Source: Candidatus Omnitrophota bacterium
GTDB taxonomy: Bacteria > Omnitrophota > Koll11 > Gorgyraeales > Gorgyraeaceae
Length of the DNA stretch: 8,361 nucleotides
NCBI GenBank assembly: GCA_018818505.1
Contig: JAHIRR010000029.1
Span: 1-8,361 of the forward strand
Direction: 5' to 3'
The notes beneath the pieces were generated by a model that saw only the letters and a program-made list of their open reading frames with translations, searched no databases and had not been told where the DNA came from. Position numbers and translations under genes: made by a program. Within the stretch, counting starts at the first letter, position 1; the number at the start of each line of letters is the position of its first letter. Below, in pieces: positions 6,068 through 8,361 of the stretch.

Positions 6068-7681
6068 TCACGGGCCAGTGAATGATATCTCGAAACTCGC
6101 TGCCCCTTCCCCTTCTATCTCTGTCTTCTTAACAGACACGATATCCGCCCTCGTCATGCCCTTCTGCACGGCACTACTTTGTTTCAGATCTATCAAAAAA
6201 TTATTAACGGTATCTGTCTCATTTTTATTTTCGTTTATCATGCAGTAGCCTTTAAGGCTAAGCCTTCTGGAGACCTTAGAAACATCCTTTTTATCCAGTT
6301 TCTCCTCAAAATCTATCTCAGTAAGCCATACATCCTTAGGTATCAACTCTGCCAATTCTACCAATCTATCTGTAAAATATGTCCGGCTCAAGATGATATT
6401 CTCCATCAAATACCTCTTTGCCTCCATCTCATTCTTTATCCTCTCTAAGGCATCTATAGAATTATCCTTTATATTGACCTCGACCCTTGGCCTTTCAGAT
6501 AAAGTACGATCGAGCTCGTTCGGAAGCGGGGCTATCATCTTCATGCATATTACCCTTAATATTATCAGGAATAATATTGCAGCGGAGGCCTCGAGGAATG
6601 CCATCTTCAAAAATATCTCTTTATGCTTATAAACAAGCATCCTCTCTTTACACAGATTCACCCCTATAAAGGTTTCTGAAAGGCCTCTGAGCGCAAGGCC
6701 AAAGGCAATAGCGAGCTTAGGAGGCACAATATCTTTTTTAATCCTCACCCCTCTCAGCGGATCTCCCACCTCTATAGGTATCTGCAGCTCCTTGCCTACT
6801 AATTCATGCCAGTTCTCGAGGGGTAATTGGCTGTAGATGATTATCTTATCGATCACCTCTGATGGAAATTGCTTCTCATAAAAATCAAATGACAATCTTA
6901 TCTCAGAAAGAAGCTTTTCAAATACAGGATCAAGCGAACCATCGCCTGGGGCGCTCTCGTCAAGAGGAATGTCTCTGATTAGATAGGGGACGCCGTTTCT
7001 GAGTATGGTTATATTTGCTGAATTTGCGCTTATATTGACGATTGCGGTGTTTACCTTATTACTTATCTGCTCAGCCGCATTAAAAGCCCTTATAAGACTA
7101 AAAGGCGCCGGCTCTACAATAACAGGCTTCACGCCTGCGCGTTCTATCAGGCTCACAAAGTCCGCTATTGCCTTTTGCTTCACTGCGGCAAATACAACAT
7201 CCATGCTGTTAGCGGAAGACGGCCCTTTTATTACCTGAAAATCTGAAGCCACATCCTCCATTCGGAAAGGAATATAGCGCTTTGCCTCAAAATTTATTGC
7301 TGATGACCATTCCTGCTTTGGTATCTTTGGCATTTGAAAATAGCGCACCATTGTTTCTTCGCTCGAAATAGCAGTGACCACATTGCCTGGCTTAACATTG
7401 TTCTCCCTGAAAACCCTCTGTATGGCCTCGACTATATAATCCTCCTTGGTCTTCTTTTCTGTCTTTTGCTGAGAGGCGCTGCCTGCTAAAAGCACAGCAC
7501 CATCCTGCGGCTCAACCACTGCTGCCTGAGTCTCTTGTTTCTTCGGATATATAGAAGTCTGGCCAAACTTAACAAGCCTTGGGCCCTTTAAGGTCCCCTT
7601 AAGCACAACAAGGTCCACAGTATCATTGCTTACATATAGACCTACTACCTGTTTTGTAAAAGCCAGGAGATTCTTATTCAT
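6068..7681 (-). CDS. pilM: PilM-PilN fusion protein of the pilus alignment complex
   Basis: The 537-residue protein is longer than PilM alone (about 350). Residues 1-335 are PilM-like, an actin-fold protein: VVGLYVSNDTVDLVVLKG (12-29), AISSEETMVRYFQMPKIPK (104-122), the AKRYIPF segment (133-139), NTAIVNISANSANITILRNG (211-230) and PKLAIAFGLALRG (321-333). Residues from about 338 on are PilN-like: a GVNLCKE segment (340-346) where free PilN would begin with its INLLP-type peptide, a membrane helix at about 362-382, a coiled stretch at about 404-435, then LAELIPKDVWLTEIDF (443-458) and a small alpha/beta domain to the end. In the families PilM is cytoplasmic and binds the N-terminal peptide of PilN, which spans the inner membrane and pairs with PilO. 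Here the two are covalently joined and no separate pilN exists between this gene and pilO. The acidic residues usual in the phosphate-binding motifs are replaced (Tyr15, Asn216). The start has AGGG seven bases upstream. Confidence 0.9.
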   Translation of the reverse strand: MNKNLLAFTKQVVGLYVSNDTVDLVVLKGTLKGPRLVKFGQTSIYPKKQETQAAVVEPQDGAVLLAGSASQQKTEKKTKEDYIVEAIQRVFRENNVKPGNVVTAISSEETMVRYFQMPKIPKQEWSSAINFEAKRYIPFRMEDVASDFQVIKGPSSANSMDVVFAAVKQKAIADFVSLIERAGVKPVIVEPAPFSLIRAFNAAEQISNKVNTAIVNISANSANITILRNGVPYLIRDIPLDESAPGDGSLDPVFEKLLSEIRLSFDFYEKQFPSEVIDKIIIYSQLPLENWHELVGKELQIPIEVGDPLRGVRIKKDIVPPKLAIAFGLALRGLSETFIGVNLCKERMLVYKHKEIFLKMAFLEASAAILFLIILRVICMKMIAPLPNELDRTLSERPRVEVNIKDNSIDALERIKNEMEAKRYLMENIILSRTYFTDRLVELAELIPKDVWLTEIDFEEKLDKKDVSKVSRRLSLKGYCMINENKNETDTVNNFLIDLKQSSAVQKGMTRADIVSVKKTEIEGEGAASFEISFTGP

Positions 7682-7721
7682 AATAGATCCCTGTTTATTT
7701 CGTCGGTACTGTTAAAAAGAT

Positions 7722-7769
7722 ACCACAGAGAACACAGAGATTTTTTATAATAAAATCCTCTGTGTTCTC
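7722..7769. repeat. CACAGAG-family inverted repeat, compact copy
   Basis: Perfect 12-base arms GAGAACACAGAG (7728-7739) and CTCTGTGTTCTC (7758-7769) enclose an 18-base AT-rich loop. The left half repeats with a nine-base period (CCACAGAGA ACACAGAGA). Positions 7722-7749 are identical to 5872-5899 in the next spacer, so the two are copies of one family. The T-run lies in the loop rather than after the stem, which argues against a terminator. Confidence 0.8.
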
Positions 7770-7807
7770 ATAAAATTAGTCTTTTTATTCCTTGCTTTCT
7801 TTGACTT

Positions 7808-7886
7808 ACCACGGAAGCACTGAAACACGGAAGTTTTTTTGTATTTGTATTTAAATTCATCTTTCTTTTTTCAGTGTTTCCGTGGT
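7808..7886. repeat. CACGGAA-family inverted repeat
   Basis: Arms of 17 bases, ACCACGGAAGCACTGAA (7808-7824) and TTCAGTGTTTCCGTGGT (7870-7886), are complementary at 16 positions, with one G-T mismatch. They are separated by 45 AT-rich bases. The left arm is built of eight-base units (CCACGGAA GCACTGAA ACACGGAA). The architecture is the same as in the CACAGAG elements, but the sequence and the period differ. Confidence 0.8.
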
Positions 7887-7925
7887 TAAAAATCTCTTGT
7901 AACATCCTGCAAGGGATATTCTTTT

Positions 7926-7972
7926 GGAGAACACCGAGAAAATTTAGTATTTACTCTGTGTACTCTGTGGTT
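7926..7972. repeat. Degenerate CACAGAG-family element
   Basis: The right part (ACTCTGTGTACTCTGTGG, 7953-7970) is a good CACAGAG-type arm on the minus strand. The left part (GGAGAACACCGAGA, 7926-7939) is only a partial complement, about 10 of 13 positions. It looks like a decayed copy of the family found at 7722 and 5871. Confidence 0.5.
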
Positions 7973-8006
7973 TCTTTTAAATCCTTGCATACCTTATTTG
8001 ACACTA

Positions 8007-8195
8007 TCATTTCGTCTTTATTTTGGCTTCGATCATATTGGAAGACAACCATTTATCAATTGATCGCTTATCAAATCTCCAGACATGCCCTACCTTCATG
8101 CCTGAGATCTTCTTTTGATGAAGCCAATTATAAATAGTCTGCTTTTCCAGTTTAAGATATCTGGCCAATTCATCAGTGTCCATGAGTCTAGTCAT
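8007..8195 (-). CDS. Small excisionase/MerR-type helix-turn-helix DNA-binding protein
   Basis: The 62-residue protein is essentially one winged HTH_17 (excisionase-family) domain at about 4-52. It has MDTDELARYLKLEKQTIYNWL (5-25), where a helix, turn and recognition helix can be seen, followed by the wing KVGHVWRFDKRSIDKWL (34-50). The pattern 'vG..WRf....id.WL' is characteristic of the family. A short basic tail follows. Members include phage excisionases and many stand-alone regulators. Here no integrase or phage gene is nearby and the gene heads a pilus cluster on the same strand, so a local regulator is more likely than an excision factor (inference). The start at 8195 has AGGGGGTG upstream with about six bases between; the in-frame ATG at 8183 has no such site. 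A strong promoter and a palindrome lie just upstream, which would suit autoregulation. Confidence 0.87.
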   Translation of the reverse strand: MTRLMDTDELARYLKLEKQTIYNWLHQKKISGMKVGHVWRFDKRSIDKWLSSNMIEAKIKTK

Positions 8196-8218
8196 CTATA
8201 ACACCCCCTAATAGACTT

Positions 8219-8232
8219 ACCTAGAGTTAGGT
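8219..8232. promoter_or_regulatory. Palindrome over the predicted transcription start: possible operator
   Basis: ACCTAGAGTTAGGT is an interrupted palindrome with five-base arms ACCTA/TAGGT and a four-base centre. It begins seven bases downstream of the -10 hexamer, so a protein bound there would cover the start site. The HTH protein encoded just downstream is the obvious candidate. The arms are short and chance cannot be excluded. Confidence 0.4.
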
Positions 8233-8239
8233 GAAATAA

Positions 8240-8268
8240 AATATACCATAAGGAACTTACTTTGTCAA
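8240..8268 (-). promoter_or_regulatory. Strong sigma70-type promoter with extended -10 at the head of the cluster
   Basis: The minus strand has TTGACA (8263-8268), a perfect -35 hexamer, a spacer of exactly 17 bases, and TATATT (8240-8245), matching the -10 consensus at 5 of 6 positions. TGG just before it gives the TGn extended -10 motif. Transcription should start near 8233, leaving a leader of about 38 bases before the HTH gene. It is the best promoter in the window and probably serves the HTH gene and the pilus genes behind it. The region upstream (8269-8361) is AT-rich and holds no gene that I can support. Confidence 0.75.
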
Positions 8269-8361
8269 GGTGGAGGAGTAAAATGGATGTATAACTCTAT
8301 ATAAGTAAATAAGTTATGTAATCAGATTTTTATGCTTTAAAAAACGGCTGACTTGGGATAG

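Larger units (their letters stand above)
7682..8006. other. Gene-free 325-base spacer between the HTH gene and the PilM-PilN gene
   Basis: No convincing reading frame is present. The spacer contains two clear inverted repeats (7722-7769 and 7808-7886), one degenerate one (7926-7972), and AT-rich filler. I see no sigma70-type promoter with two good hexamers on the minus strand, and no hairpin followed by a T-run. Read-through from the promoter at 8240-8268 is therefore the simplest way to express the pilus genes. Confidence 0.6.

Noticed and set aside
7722..7769. Rho-independent terminator
   Set aside because: The T-run is in the loop and no T-run follows the stem on the minus strand. A terminator here would also cut off the whole pilus operon.
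4618..7972. CRISPR array
   Set aside because: The repeats are few, differ in sequence and length, lie between genes as inverted pairs and have no regularly sized spacers or cas genes.
7874..8137. Plus-strand frame of 87 codons overlapping the HTH gene
   Set aside because: It runs antisense through the HTH gene and the repeat region, has no ribosome binding site and shows no recognisable domain.
8007..8195. Prophage or integrative-element excisionase
   Set aside because: The domain is excisionase-like, but no integrase, attachment site or other phage gene is visible and all neighbours are pilus genes on the same strand.
8271..8295. Plus-strand GGAGGAG followed by ATG, looking like a divergent gene start
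   Set aside because: The frame reads only three codons (Met-Asp-Val) before a stop, so it encodes nothing useful. It lies just upstream of the -35 hexamer of the minus-strand promoter.
8291..8317. Inverted repeat ATAACT/AGTTAT upstream of the HTH promoter
   Set aside because: Six-base arms with a 15-base gap in very AT-rich DNA are expected by chance.

Overview
The window carries one minus-strand gene cluster for a type IV pilus (or closely related type II secretion-like) machine, running from about 8270 down to position 1. A secretin gene shows that the host is a diderm (Gram-negative-type) bacterium. Three things make me suspect an uncultivated anaerobic or groundwater lineage such as Omnitrophota: moderate-to-low GC, a small excisionase-type HTH gene at the head of the cluster, and spacers full of CACAGAG- and CACGGAA-type inverted repeats. 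That placement is an inference from general impression; nothing in the window fixes the taxonomy.

Layout in transcription order, right to left. A near-consensus sigma70-type promoter (8240-8268), with a small palindrome over the predicted start site (8219-8232), precedes a 62-residue HTH protein (8007-8195). A 325-base spacer filled with inverted repeats follows. Next come a PilM-PilN fusion (6068-7681), a 205-base spacer that is almost entirely one nested inverted repeat, pilO (5314-5862), a 135-base spacer with two different hairpin elements, a membrane-anchored PilP-like gene (4687-5178), an 88-base spacer with a REP-like element, the secretin pilQ (3189-4598), the assembly ATPase pilB/gspE (1472-3187) and the platform protein pilC/gspF (238-1461). 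Last is the start of a type IV pilin or pseudopilin gene (1-162, cut by the window edge) with its own promoter.

How the parts fit (family knowledge): the PilM/N fusion, PilO and PilP would form the inner-membrane alignment complex linking the cytoplasm to the PilQ outer-membrane channel. PilB hydrolyses ATP on the cytoplasmic face of the PilC platform and drives polymerisation of pilin through PilQ. No retraction ATPase (PilT) or prepilin peptidase (PilD) is in the window.

The most unusual points are: (1) PilM and PilN are one polypeptide, and the PilM half has lost the usual acidic residues of its nucleotide-binding motifs; (2) every spacer in the regulator/M-N/O/P half holds inverted repeats, while the Q-B-C half is tightly packed with none; (3) two hairpins in different spacers share an identical 11-base core around GCGAAGC but have different, internally complementary stems; (4) PilB has an N-terminal domain with the 24+5+24 residue layout of the MshEN cyclic-di-GMP receptor. 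I did not find an entirely new system. The cluster is a recognisable pilus operon with an uncommon architecture and heavily patterned spacers.
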